In this document: piece after piece, positions 11,745 through 23,560 of the stretch | Layout of the letters: every line of letters starts with the position of its first letter | How positions within the stretch are numbered: the stretch's first letter is position 1 | Assembly (NCBI GenBank): GCA_030737835.1 | Contig: JAUJYN010000075.1 | Location: forward strand, 44,320 to 108,319 | DNA: 64,000 nucleotides | Origin: Acorus gramineus | Taxonomy: Eukaryota > Streptophyta > Magnoliopsida > Acorales > Acoraceae | Direction of reading: 5' to 3' | Notes under the pieces: generated by a model | Databases searched by the model: none | Seen by the model: only the letters and a program-made list of their open reading frames with translations | What the model was told of the DNA's origin: nothing | Position numbers and translations under genes: made by a program

Positions 11745-13196
11745 ACCACCAATTTTTCTTTTCTGTTCCCATCGACATAAAGTTGGTCTATGATATATAA
11801 ATACATAAACATCCCATGTGTTTAACCCATTCCATAACCAAATGGATGACTTTTTTGTTCCCATTGGCATGCGTATTGTCTAGGAAATTTATAAATTTAG
11901 ACACTGCATATGTCTAACCCATCCCAAAATCTATGAGTTGATTTTTCTGTTTTTATAGACAGCATTAATGTTTAGGAAATTTAAAAACTTAAACACTACA
12001 TATGTCTAACCCATCCCAGAACCTATGAGTACATTTTTCTGTTTCCATAGACAAAAGTATTGTCTACAATATTTAAAAACTGAGATATTTCATGTGTCTA
12101 ACTCATTCCAAAACCTATGAATTAATTTTTCCATTTTCAAAGACAGAAGTATTGTCTAAAATATTTAAAAACTTAGACATTGCATATGTTTAACCCATTC
12201 CAGAACCTATTAATTATTTTTTTGTTTCCATAGACACATAATATGTAGTGTTTTTAAAAACTTAGACAGTGCATCTGTCTAACCCATTCCAGAACATATG
12301 GATTGATTTATTTGTTTTCGTAGACAGAATTATTGTCTAGGGAATTTAAAAACTTAGACATTGCATATGTCTAACCCATTCTAAAATCTTGATTGATTTT
12401 TCTGTTTCCATAGACAAAAGTACTGTCTAGTAAATTTATAAACTTAGACAAAGCGTAGTGATGCATTGGATTTCTACTTGCTCCTAGGGAGTTATGATTA
12501 CAACCGTTGAAAGCGATAGCAAAAGGATCGTTTGAGTCAATAGGGTAGTCACCTATTGTCTGCAGTTAAGAAATGAGCCAACCAACCGAACGAAGGTACG
12601 AGCGTAGAAGACATCTCTATTTTTTCCCTGGCGCTTCCTAACTTTCTCATCAAAGGCTGCCTCACTCGAAATCTCTTACCCTCGTTTTTCTCCATGTCTA
12701 AAAGTACATCAAAGTAGCATTCGAAGATCCAACATTTCAGGACCAGGACAATTAGAAAAAAATTTCAAAGCCAAAAGTGAAGAAGTAGGTGACCGAAGGT
12801 GTGGAAACCAGTCTAAAGCTTCTGCCGTAGATTCAGGTCTTCCCCATCCCGATCCTGCACCCGTCACTTCTTGGAAGCACAGGGCACGGCTAGGTTCGTT
12901 ACGAGTTTTTTTCGATATTATTCCATTCCAACTTCTTCCCGATACCTCTCGAGGAAAATGAAAATCCTGCTCTCCAATCTTTGTCACTCCTATGTTTCCA
13001 CACATGTGTATCTAACCCATTCCAGAACCTTTTGATTGATTTTTTTGTTCACCTAGACATAATTATTGTCTAAAACCTTTAACGACATGGACACTCGATA
13101 TGTCTAACCCAAATCAGAACATACGGTTTTTATACTATTAACCTAGACATCTTGATTTTCTAGGTTATATAAATACATAGACAATACATGTGTCTA
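11745..13196. repeat. Tandem array, unit about 86-95 bp, about ten copies
   Basis: Each unit carries TCTAACCCATTCCAGAACC, a TTTTCTGTTTCCATAGACA-like block and a TTAAAAACTTAGACA block. The TCTAACCCA core recurs near 11,819, 11,908, 12,003, 12,095, 12,186, 12,272, 12,367, 13,008, 13,100 and 13,190. The array is interrupted at 12,450-13,004 by unrelated sequence. Units differ at many sites, so the array is not recent. Confidence 0.8.
12450..13004. other. Probable organelle-derived (mitochondrial-like) DNA insert
   Basis: About 555 bp breaks the tandem array cleanly: the repeat phase stops after CTTAGACA and resumes at GTATCTAACCC. Its base composition is near balanced, against roughly 30% GC around it, and it lacks the A/T runs of the neighbourhood. 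The style resembles plant mitochondrial intergenic DNA. One 98-residue minus-strand frame (12,709-13,005) spans half of it but has no recognised domain. The origin is an inference from composition. Confidence 0.45.
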
Positions 13197-13494
13197 ATGC
13201 GGGAAAAGAGAAAGGGTGGTAGATAGAAGATGGTGCTCTTAATCATTATACTTTAGAAGTGTTTCAATGCCTCTAGTTAGTTGAGGAGGTGGTGCCTAAA
13301 GTAGTTTAGGTGGTGGCAATATCTCTCCCCAAAAATGATGTGTAGCTGTAACACATGTAGTCATCATTGAGTTTTTTTTTTTTTTTTTTTACACTCGCCT
13401 ATTGAAATACATACGGTTATCAAAATTGAAATACACATTAAGACATACAAGTTTTTTTTCTTTGAAAATATGAAAAAAAATTGCAGCCTCATAC

Positions 13495-14097
13495 CAGGGA
13501 CGGCTCTTTTGTTAGGCAAGTTAGACAATTGCATAACATCCCCAATTGCACAAATGCACCTAAATTTGTTTTTATAAGTAGGTCCAAATATTGACCAATA
13601 ATAGATTAACACATTGCAAAAAATATTTATTTTTTAAATAAAATGATAGTAATTTTGATAGCAAAAAGTAGGCTTTTTTTAGTCCCAAATAAATGGGAAG
13701 GGAAACAGCAGAGCCTAAAAAGGTGCCCCTTCACACTCTTTTTTTATTATTTTCACTTCTTTTCTTCTTTATTTTAAAAAAACCTTCTTCTTACTCTATT
13801 TCTTCTTTATATATATAAAAAAAATATTTCTAGACTTCATATTTTCTGTGGACAAAAAAAACTTTATGGTGTGAAAAATAACAAGGAACAAGGTTTTCTT
13901 TTATTTGAATCAAATGAAAACTTTAATATAAAAACTTAATTAGTAATTTTGCATCCTAAAAAGCTAGAAGAATGATTTTTAAATAAAAATTTCTTAATTT
14001 AAAAATTAAAATAAATATTTAATAATTAATAGTTAAATATAAAAAATTATATTTAAAATTATTACCTTAGGCCTCATAATATATCGAGTTGGCCCTG
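13495..14097. mobile_element. Non-autonomous hAT-type element, copy 1
   Basis: The left end CAGGGACGGCTC and the right end GAGTTGGCCCTG are inverted repeats with three differences. Perfect 8-bp flanks CCTCATAC (13,487-13,494 and 14,098-14,105) are the target duplication expected for hAT. The interior is AT-rich and noncoding. It aligns with the outer parts of 15,225-16,730. Confidence 0.8.
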
Positions 14098-14105
14098 CCT
14101 CATAC

Positions 14106-15224
14106 ACTACGATAGAGTCATATCGATAAGTAGCATACCCTGTGCTATTGCAGTGTATATAATTGCATAAAACAGACGGGCGTATACCAACACTATTTTC
14201 AGTGATAATGATGATCCTTTAATTTTATGTAGCGTTAAAGCAGAGGCTTAGTAGTATTATCTATGACTGAACCAAATTGATTTCAACAGTTCCAATTTTC
14301 CATCTCAATACCCAATGATGCAGCCAAGAATTTATTTAAGTGGAGATGAATTTTGACCACAATTCTTAAACGAAAAATATAGGGAAAATGATAAAAAAAA
14401 AAGTCTTCAAAAAGTTAGAAATATCTAAATCAGTCACTTTTTAAAATTATACCAAGAAAGTCTAATTTCATAATTTTAAAAACACAAAAGACTAATCTAC
14501 CCTTACGTAATTAGATTCATAATTAACATATTTCATACCTCTTAATTTTGTTAAAATATTTCATCATTTTAATTTCATAAATGTATTTTACACATTCTCA
14601 TGTAGAACTTTCTTCTACTCTAAATTTTTTGTGATTAGTAGTTTTTGTGAGATAAGCGCCAATATAATTTGAATTTTTAATGATGAACTCCATTAAATGA
14701 TGTGTTTCTTTAAAAAAAATGGATATATACTAATGACACCATAAAAATGTTAATAACCAAGCAAATAAAAAGTGAATAAGGATTTAGAATACTAAAATAT
14801 CATATGGTGCATTAGGCACAACACATATTTAAATTACATATTATAATTATATACAATGAAAAATGATAAACAACATCATATCAAATGGGATATATATAAG
14901 AAACACACAATATGATATATAACAACAAAACCTGTAAATGAATTGATTTGGGTCATGCAGAGAGATATTGTTGTTTTGTAAGAAAAATAGGTTTTTTGTG
15001 TGGAGTAACCTAACAAGAATTAGAAGGATGTTAAGAATCTAATTATATAAGGATAATTATTCTTTTGTGTTTTCAAAATGGTAAAATGAGACTTTTGTAT
15101 GTATAATTTTAAAAAGTAGCTGATTTAGCATTGGTATTTCTAACTTTTAAAAGATTTATTTCATCATTTTCCCAAAAACATGTCTCAAAACAATTTTCCA
15201 CCTCTAATATTATTCTAACTTTTA
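14106..15224. other. AT-rich DNA between two hAT-type elements
   Basis: No coding region, RNA gene or element end was recognised. Confidence 0.55.
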
Positions 15225-16730
15225 CTGAGCCAACTCTTTTATTAAACAACTTAAAAAATTGCCTACGGCCTCCAGATATATAAAAGCCTCTAATTTTATT
15301 TTTATCTATAAGTAAGTCCAAATATTAACCAATGATAACTTAACACATTACAAAAAAAAGCGTTAAAGACATCTAAGTCCCTACAAACATAAAAAAATCC
15401 ATATAAGTCCTTATTAAAATTGGGACAGATGTACGAGTCCCTAAAAACTCAGAAAAAACCCAATTATCATCCCTGAGTTAAATTTTCATCCAAACTTAAC
15501 GGAATATTCCCAGAATATTCTGTCACATATAATTGTGTAGACATTGAAGTCCTTATTAACAGTCATAAAGACAAATTAGTCCCGCAAAAGATAAAATTAC
15601 CCCTGAAAGACTTTTACAATAAATTGTGTACACATTACAGTCCCTATAAACAATTATAAAGACAAATTAGTCCTTGCGAAAGACAAAATTGCCATTACAA
15701 TCCTTATAAATAATCGTAAAGACGAATTGGTACATGTAAAAGACAAAAATGCCCCTGAAGAATTTTTACATTTAATTGTGTAGAAATTGCAGTCTTTTAG
15801 AGGGTATTTAATTTTTAAATTGCAATGTCTGCACAATTAAATGTAAAAATTCTTAATGGTATTTTTATCTTTTAGAGAGACTAATTTGTCTTTACGATTG
15901 TTTATAAGGACTGTAATGTCTATTCAATTACATGTAAAAGTCTTTTAAGGGCAATTTTATCTTTTGCAAGGACTAATTTGTCTTTATGATTATTTATAGG
16001 GACTACAATGTATACACAATTTAATGTAAAAGTGTTTTATGGGCAATTTTATCTTTTGCAGGGACTAATTTGTCTTTATGACTGTTTATAAGAACTTCAA
16101 TGTCTACACAATTATATGTGATAGAATATTCTAGAAATATTCCGTTAAATTTGGATGGAAATTTAACTCAGGGATGATAATTGGGTTTTTCTGAGTTTTC
16201 AGGGACTCGTACGTCTGTCCCAATTTTAGTAAGGACTTATATGGGTTTTTCCATGTTTGTAGGGACTTAAATGTCTTTAATCCTACAAAAAAATATTTAT
16301 TTTCCAAAAAAAATTAATAATAATTTTTATATGGTAAAAAATTAACCAATAAAAATTTGACAACATTTAAAGATATTTAAAAAGTAGAGCCTAGAAAAGT
16401 GTCTTTTTCACACTTTTTTTTATTCTTTTCAATCTATTTATTCGTTATTTAAAAAAAAAACTTTTTTCCGCTCTATTTCTTTTTTATTTAAAAAAACCTA
16501 TCTGGACTTCTTGTTTGCTTTAGACGGAAAATTTTTTATTTTGTGGACAACAAGGTAACAAAGCATTTTTTTATTTAAATCAAATAAAAATTTGAATATA
16601 AAAACTTAATTAGTAATTTTGTATTCCAAAAAACTAGAAGAATGATATTTAAGTAAAAATTTAATAATTTAAAATTAAAATAAATATTATTTAATTGTCT
16701 TAGGCCTCATAACATATCGAGCGGGTCCTG
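15225..16730. mobile_element. Non-autonomous hAT-type element, copy 2, containing a foldback insertion
   Basis: The outer sequence aligns with copy 1: both have AGTCCAAATATT, CACATT and AAAAATATTTATTTT blocks and a right end TAGGCCTCATAA. The ends (CTGAGCCAACTC and GAGCGGGTCCTG) are inverted relative to each other but worn. Flanks AACTTTTA and AACTTTTT are an 8-bp target duplication with one difference. The element is split by the foldback at 15,360-16,283; without it the length is close to that of copy 1. Confidence 0.7.
15360..16283. mobile_element. 924-bp foldback element, probably Mutator-like
   Basis: The whole element is a long imperfect palindrome. The left arm (TTAAAGACATCTAAGTCCCT onward) matches the reverse complement of the right arm for at least 240 bp and, less well, toward the centre. 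Phrases such as GACAAATTAGTCC and AATTGTGTAGACATT recur several times in each arm. Flanks TACAAAAAAA on both sides fit a Mutator-type 9-10-bp duplication. The related copy at 13,495-14,097 keeps an uninterrupted site at about 13,611-13,625, confirming the borders. No coding capacity. Confidence 0.75.
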
Positions 16731-17365
16731 AACTTTTTGTATATAATTTTTATCAAAACAGTAAATGGAATTAATTGTCACTTGTGTACTAAATAAATAC
16801 TTTAATCAATGGTCGTTTTGCGAATAAAGATATGGATGAATAATAACAAGCTTAATTATGAGAAAAAACAGATGCATATTTATATATAGTTAAATTATAA
16901 TATTAATTAAATCCTAATATAATAGAATAAATAATGATAATTAGAACCCATAAAGACAAACAGTTAGAGAACTGTCAAGAAGTGGGGTTTTAGGGGATCG
17001 GAACCTCTGTTTTGCTATAATAGAGGTTCTCTGTTCTGGCAAATAAGAAGGCAATGAGTGGCGTTGTAGATCATGTGGAGCGCACGTGAGATGAACTAAC
17101 GGGGAGATAGAAATTCATGCCGTCAAGTCCGAGCACACAATCATAACCATCCATTCCATATACCAAGCACAACCGTCCATATCAATTTATTCTCTCCTCC
17201 CTCATTTACCACTTTAGAAACCTTAGCAAACCCTAGCCGTCGCCACCCACTTCAGAAACCCCAGCCACCACGACCCACTTAAGAAACCCTAGCTACCGCC
17301 ATCGAAGCCCCCGGAAGACCACCACCACCCCCAAGGAGGTCCAAGGGTTTTCTCCTCTCTTTCAG

Positions 17366-17460
17366 TGCTTCGTTCATTGTCAGCCATCCTTGACAAGCAG
17401 GAGGTCTTTGATCGGGTTGTCGATCTCCTAAAATCCTTGCCCTTTGTCGATCCTTCCAAG
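17366..17460 (+). pseudogene. Captured exon of a mitochondrial acyl carrier protein gene
   Basis: The sequence after CTCTTTCAG (3' splice site) and before GTGAGG (donor) reads, in one open frame, LRSLSAILDKQEVFDRVVDL followed by LKSLPFVDPSK. This matches the N-terminal part of plant mitochondrial acyl carrier proteins, where a presequence ending near RSFS is followed by xxVVDRVLDVVKSFPKVDPS; the helix I pattern and the VDPSK ending are kept. The phosphopantetheine-site exon (DSLD) is absent. The CCCTAGCC-rich stretch at 17,220-17,340 looks like the 5' leader of the same gene. It lies 370 bp inside the MULE end, so it was probably captured. Not expected to be functional. Confidence 0.65.
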
Positions 17461-17869
17461 GTGAGGTGTTGAATCCTCAATCTGATTCATGTTTCTCCGC
17501 AAATATGGGTGGAAATTATCAAATGAAGGTTTCATGAAACAAAAGTTGTTATGGGATGATTGTGTTGTTAGAGATTTACATTTGGTGAAAGCGTGATGTA
17601 AGGAACAAAAATCAAAACGTTACGTATCCCATGATAGGTTATGTGTTTGTGTTTTGTGTATGTGTTTTATGAATTTTATGGATTATGTCTCTCTGTGTGT
17701 ATGAATTTTAGCCCCTACGATATAAATTGATCTACGTTAATTTTTGTAGCGAATTCATTTATATGAAATCAAGTATGCCTATACCTGTGATATTAACATT
17801 ACACATGACAATGAAAAATTCGTGCTCCTCCTTCATTCTTCAGAAAAATTTAATGCTTCACTCATTGAA

Positions 17870-19350
17870 ATGTAGAGAGAACAATTCAAAAATGTTCATA
17901 CTCTGCTGAAACAACTCAAAGATCTTTGGCATGTAAACATTTGTGGCACATGACATCATCAAAGTGTGAAATGGAATTACCGGTAACGTATTCATCATCT
18001 TGAAATCAGCACTCAATTCACTTTCACGCCGATCATCCGAACCCTATCAAAATGCTGAAAGAAATGTAATGGATCATGCTTTGAGTTCAAGTAGCCTCCT
18101 AGAAGAGCATTGAAGCTTTCACTACGTTGTGTACTCTTCATATCCTTGCAAAATGTCTCTCCCATACACTAGAGTCTATTTCTCCTTCTCAGCAAAAGTT
18201 TGTTGTAGCCATTTATTATCTCGAAGATTGTATTTTTCAAGCATGTTATCCTAAGTATCTAGGAATTCATCCTCCATCTCGTACCCATAAATACAAGCAT
18301 AGAAGGAACTTCTGAAATCTTCAATAGCATAAAGATGTCCAAGTTGTTTTGTTGCATTTTGGGTCAAGTTCCACACAAATAGCCAATGATGAGACTTTGG
18401 TAGAACAATTGAACTAGCTTTTGCTATCGCAGCTGATTGATCTGTTAGAATAGTCTGTGGACATCTCCCAGAAATTGCTTGAAGAAAAGTTTTAAATAAC
18501 CAAATAAATGAATCAGCTATCTCATCTAAAGCAATGCACCACCAAAAATAATTGTTTGACTATGATTATTCACTCCAACAAAAGGTGCAAATAGTCTCCC
18601 ATGATTTATTTGTCCGATAGGTCGTGTAGAAGCAAATTACATCACCATAATCTGCATAATCGACAATAGACCTTGGATCAGTCTAGAACACATCGGTTAT
18701 TGTTCATTAGCATCAATTTGCATTGAGTGAAAAAATGACATATTTTTCTTTTGCTTGTTGTTGAAATACTGAATAAGAGCACCCACAATTCCATTTGCCA
18801 TTCTTGTTTCCCTTTTGGTGCACAAGTAATACTTCATATCATTTAAGACAAAACCAAAATTCCCTCTACCTCCAACTTGTCCACTTGTTAAATCCATAAC
18901 GGTTTTTTGTGCCAATCATAATCCATCTATGATATCAACCTGAGCAGCTTGAGCTTTTTCTATTTTTCTGTGAGACCTCAAATTATGACACAGAGGGATA
19001 GTTACAAGATCATTATTGTGGTTTTGTTCAAATTTAGTGATACTTTAAGTATCCAAAGACTGATAAATGATAACCATATGTGCCTCACATTCTGTTCTTG
19101 TATCGGGCTACGGGAGCAAGACTTTTTGCTTATCAACCCCTTTGCTCCCTTCGTTAGAACAACAAAAATTTCGCTTTCTCACTATGCCATGGGACTTCAA
19201 TACGCTACTTATTCGGATGCTAAAACCAACTGATCATGCATATGTATTGTAGAATTGATAGGCACTATCTTCGGAATCAAATGCCATACCAACTTGAGGC
19301 ACACCATTAAAACTACATCATATACAAACTCATTGTCTCCTTCCATATTA
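17870..19350 (-). pseudogene. FAR1/FHY3-like MULE transposase relic
   Basis: On the minus strand the pieces run in transposase order. Around 19,250-18,940 is a FAR1 DNA-binding-like part (TRTECEAHM, then LCHNLRSHRKIEKAQ). At 18,915-18,697 is an open 72-residue piece with GGRGNFGF and NNKQKKNMSFFHSMQIDANE, matching the segment before the MULE domain. At 18,640-18,330 is the DDE core region (GDVICFYTTYRTNK, ILTDQSAAIAKA, HHWLFVWNLTQNATKQL). At 18,130-17,930 is a distal part (SESFNALLGGYLNSKHDPLH). Stops and frame changes break it at many points and the start is unclear. FAR1-type transposases mobilise MULEs, so this is the element's own decayed enzyme. Confidence 0.7.
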
Positions 19351-19379
19351 ATACTAATGTTAGGACATAATTTAGAACA

Positions 19380-19790
19380 TAATTATATATTGACATTAAA
19401 TTAAATAACTCCATAAAAAAATATCAGATTAGATCTAGAAACCACAAAAATATAAAAACAAATTCACAAAAAATCTATATCATCCAAAAAAAATAAAAAT
19501 AACTCCATAAAAAATAATAATTGCAAAACAGATCAGATCTAGAAACACAAAAACAAAAAAATAAATCCATCAAAAATTAAAAATAGATTAGATCTAGAAA
19601 CCAAAAAATAATAAACAGATTAGATCAGCCTAGAAACATATTAGAAACAGATCTAAATAACTCCATTAAAAACAGATTAGATCAGATCTAGAAACAGAAA
19701 AGCAAAAAAATAAATCCATCAAAAATTAAAAATAGATTAGATCTAGAAACCACAAAATAATAAAAATAAATCCACAAAAACTCATTGTGG
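19380..19790. repeat. Irregular tandem repeats of an AGATTAGATCTAGAAACC-type unit
   Basis: The core GATCTAGAAAC recurs at least six times with A-rich spacers (AAATCCATCAAAAATTAAAAA). It lies upstream of the decayed transposase, where Mutator-like elements often carry subterminal repeats. Confidence 0.65.
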
Positions 19791-21235
19791 GCCTATGTCA
19801 GAACAAAATAATACTTGTGACAGAGATGAACCTTCTTCAACCTGGGGCACACTACAAGAAAAATCATTTTTTGCGACGCTGTTTTTGCGACGGATGGTCA
19901 AAACCGTCGCAAATGCCCATATTTTTTACGCTATTTTTTTAGGTTGCAAATACTTCTCCACATTTGCGACGGCTGAAATAAGCCGCTGTTAAAATATGTA
20001 TTTGCGGCGGCAAATATCATACCGTCGCAAATAATACACTATTGGCGACGAAAGATCGACCGTCGCAAATATCAAATTTAGATCTAACCGTTCATTGTTT
20101 CACTTTTGATCACAGCCGTCCGATCTTTCTAAATATATATTAAAAAAAAAAACCCTAACTTCTTTTAACAAGCCGCCGTCGCAACACCCAAAAAAAAAAA
20201 ACCCGATCGATCGCCGTTTGAACGCTCTGAACGAGATTGTCTTCGATCGCCGTTGTCGCCATCTCTGATCTTCGATCCAATCTGCGATCAAATCGTTGTA
20301 GCCGGCCGTTTCGATCAAGCCGCCGTCGCAATCCGACTTCGATCGTCTCCGATCCACCGCTGTCTAACTTTGATTCCCCAAAGGTGATCGTCTCTCTCTC
20401 TCTCTCTCCCTTCTCTTAGTCTTTGATTTGCCCGATCTTCACCTTCAAAGACATGTTGTTGAAAAATATTTTTACCGATATTTCTACACCTGGTATCAAA
20501 GGTGCATTTGAAACTGATTTTTGAGTCTATTTAGAGGTTTTATAGTCATGTATGTTCACTGTTTCATTTAGATTCATAGAAAATGAAGTATGTATTAGAA
20601 AATAACAGTGGAAATTAAAATTCTGGCCATCCTATGCTTTCATGCTTCAGATTTGCCCATGTAGGTCAGGGAGTGAAGCAGTTGTACTAAATTTAGATAT
20701 TGATGTGAAAAATGGTGAAACTTGTTCCTAGGATTGGTCAGTTGAGAAGATGCTGTGAGGAAACATAGGGGATAGAGGAGCCACCAGTGATTAAAACCAA
20801 AAAACATAATGACAATCACAATTAGACTTTCAAAGGATACAAGTGTGTATCATAGGCTTTTTTTTTTCTTTCAAGAAAGATGCGCGCTAGGCCAAAGACA
20901 TCAGACTAATTAAAACTTTCCTTTTCACTTGACTCTGGATTTATAATGCCATAGCTTTAACAGCAAGTTCAACCTTGGACTGTGGACTCAATACTTGCCA
21001 AATTCTAGTTCCACAAGGGAGGATTGATTTAAGCAAGAGCAAGCTTCTAAATCAATTATGAGAGCAACTGTCAAAATGCCAGATCTAACGTAATACATGG
21101 ACTAATAATATGTTTGTCTCCCCATCTTTGTGTATATCAATCAGAAAGATAAAAAAATTTGGCATCTGCTGAAATTTCAGAGATTCTACTGAAACTGTCA
21201 AAGTCCATACTCACAGCCCAAGAACAATAAATTCA

Positions 21236-21440
21236 TCACAATCATTTTAGTTACATATATTCATTGCTTGTAGTACCTGAATGGCATCAACAAGGTATCC
21301 CACAAGAATTGAAACCCAAGTTGTCAATATGGAGAGCCAGAATATTGCTTCTCAATAGGCTATTTCAGAAGCTTCTATTTAATCAGAATCGTCCTCAACT
21401 TGTCCCTTTCCTGCAACAAATGATTTTTAGTATAGTTAAA
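21236..21440 (-). pseudogene. Possible captured membrane-protein exon, unidentified
   Basis: On the minus strand TTGCAG (near 21,410) and a GTACTA donor (near 21,275) frame a stretch whose last part reads FWLSILTTWVSILVGYLVDA, a plausible transmembrane helix. Upstream of that the frame is broken. No family was recognised. It is listed because the splice-like ends and hydrophobic reading resemble a host exon inside a CACTA element. Confidence 0.25.
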
Positions 21441-21557
21441 AGGCTCAGCCTTCTAGGACATGCAGAGCAATGCATGATGTGCATTGCTCTGATTATGACA
21501 CAGTTATCTACCAGTAGCATAATGTACAGTGTGATCTACAACTTTATTTCACCAAAA

Positions 21558-21588
<31 letters not shown>

Positions 21589-22973
21589 CACAGTGAACTG
21601 ATGATAATACAGACTACCGACACTTTAGATCAACATGGCATTGAGCAAGAGCATGCAAAAAACAACTATCACCGACCACCCTTTAATGGAAAAAATCCAA
21701 TCCACATGACAAGTCTCTTGATCACATTGAATAATCTCTGATACACAAGCATATATAGTGGGGCTTCACCACCTCTGCCGCCTCCAATCTCTCTTTTGCT
21801 CTCTCGCTTTTGCTTTCTCTGCAACTGTTACAATGACGAAACAATGCTTGACCTGGGCCCTCCTCATCGTGTCAGGAAAGAGAGGGACTTCTTTTGTGAT
21901 ACTCAGAGGGTGGGGAAGAGGGACAGGAAAGAGAGATTTGGTGTGTCAAATTGTGTGTGTGTTTCTTGAAAGGATTTTGTGTTATTCCCTGCTTTGGGAA
22001 CTGGATTAGCCACCTAATTTGGTTGGAGTCCATAAATGGCATTTGAAGGATTTAAGACTCCCAAGGAGTTGAAATCCCATCAACTCAAATTCCTCATTTA
22101 ATTTCAAACAGTAAAATTTGCTGAAGCTTATAATTCTTAATTCCAAATCCAACCAGTTTATTACTGCCAAGCACGGTGTCAAGGATATCCTTCATCCTTT
22201 CACCAATCTATACATCCAATTCTGATGAATCACACTATTATGCCTGAAAAATTTAAGACAGTAGTAAGGTAGCATATAATTTAATCATCTACTCCATGAA
22301 AATAGCATTGATGCTTCAATTATAGCACAGAGCCACTTTTTTGCTGTATCCATGTAGGCTTAACGATAAAACTCCTCATTGCAATATAGACGATGACTGT
22401 GATTTATCTTGTCAAAGGATAACATATGGATTATATTTATATCAAGATTCTTTGTTGCTGCAATGCTCAGTGAAGCACATTTCCTGTATTATCTCCTGAG
22501 ACCGGACAAAAACTCAAAAGATACCAAATGTGTTTCGAATGATGATAATTGGCTGTGTAAAATGAATACCAGAGAGACCATATCATTTTAACCGTGATCC
22601 TATCAAAATCTAAAATGATATGCTTTCAGGTTATGTGCAGCTATTCTTATATGATTTAGTACTACTTAGTGAGTCCTATAGTTTCTATACAACTATTTTT
22701 GATGTTTTATTTCAATCAAATGATTTGTATTGTGACAAAGATTCACATCATATGTTGTTTCTGTCCTCAAAAGAATTTCTTGGCATGTAGCCCATTAGAA
22801 TCTAGAACTTTGATGGATGTCAGTGCAATGCCATTGGAATAATTCTGAGCTTTTGTGATACATAGCATTGTGCTGCTCGTCTTTCAATCTATTGACGCTT
22901 ATGCTCTTCTTGAACAAAATTAATCAGATTTATTAGTCTGAGGTACTTCTTCTATATTTTCTTTTCTTCTCAG

Positions 22974-23063
22974 GATGAATCCACATTGATATGGTATTCT
23001 GGCAAAGAGGAGAAACAACTTAAAATAAGTCATGTATCAAGAATTATCCCTGGGCAGCGCACA
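22974..23063 (+). pseudogene. Captured PH-domain exon of a PRAF (PH, RCC1 and FYVE) gene, part 1
   Basis: A 90-bp open stretch between a pyrimidine tract ending in CAG and a GTAAGT donor reads DESTLIWYSGKEEKQLKISH then VSRIIPGQRT. This matches beta strands 3-5 of the PH domain of plant PRAF proteins, where LIWxSGKEEKxLKLSxVSxI and PGQRT are conserved. The next family exon (the FQRY and FSLxY segment) is not recognisable between this and part 2. It lies inside the CACTA element in the plus orientation. Confidence 0.75.
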
Positions 23064-23442
23064 GTAAGTTATCTTTTTTTTTTTTTTTTAAGTTATAAAT
23101 AATGTTTTTACCAGATTTTGCAATAAGTTATCTGCAAGACTTATACCAGGAGTTCACGACCTGATATCACTTTTAGGAACAGGGAATATTATATCCTACA
23201 AATCTGCAAGACTTATGCTGCATGTCTCTCCTGCAGTGGACAGTACAATTCATTTAACTGTGCGCCTGAGGTCAAAATTCACTAGCTTCAATTCATAGAC
23301 TTATTTCCAAAATATTAAAGGATTAGAAGTAATGTACCTGTATACAAGTAAATGTAAATTTACATTGGTGTTTAATTGATTGAGGTGGTCTGAGGACGTG
23401 TGGTGATCTATTGACTAAGGGCTTTTTAATTTATTATAACAG

Positions 23443-23560
23443 ATATGCAAGGATAAGGATGAAGCAGAAGTTTGGTTGGTTGGTCTGAAAGCATTAATTT
23501 GTCGTGGTAACAATCGGAAATGGAGAACAGAATCAAAAAGTGATCGAGCATTGTTTCGCT
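23443..23560 (+). pseudogene. Captured PH-domain exon of a PRAF gene, part 2
   Basis: After an AAC-AG acceptor the frame reads ICKDKDEAEVWLVGLKALIC followed by RGNNRKWRTESKSDRA. It matches the C-terminal helix of the PRAF PH domain (DLICKDKxEAExWxxGLKxLI) and the linker behind it. After about 23,560 the sequence switches to a CTTTCGCTTT-type pyrimidine block that also occurs at 21,787, so the gene fragment ends there. RCC1 repeats and FYVE finger are absent. It is a transduplicated piece, not a gene. Confidence 0.75.

Larger units (their letters stand above)
9796..13330. mobile_element. Mutator-like element (MULE) with satellite-like interior
   Basis: The ends are inverted repeats: the left GGGCAGAGATACTCCCACCA matches the right end read in reverse (GGGGAGAGATATTGCCACCA) with three differences, followed by a shared CCTAAA. 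Flanks AGAAATGAT (9,787-9,795) and AAAAATGAT (13,331-13,339) form a 9-bp target duplication with one difference, the size expected for Mutator. No MURA-type transposase is seen, so it is non-autonomous. Inside are leader-like sequence (9,950-10,135), a plant-mobile-domain-like fragment, an approximately 90-bp tandem array and a GC-richer insert. Confidence 0.7.

Noticed and set aside
12709-13005. 98-residue minus-strand ORF as a gene
   Set aside because: No promoter, leader or known domain. It fits chance reading of an organelle-like insert.
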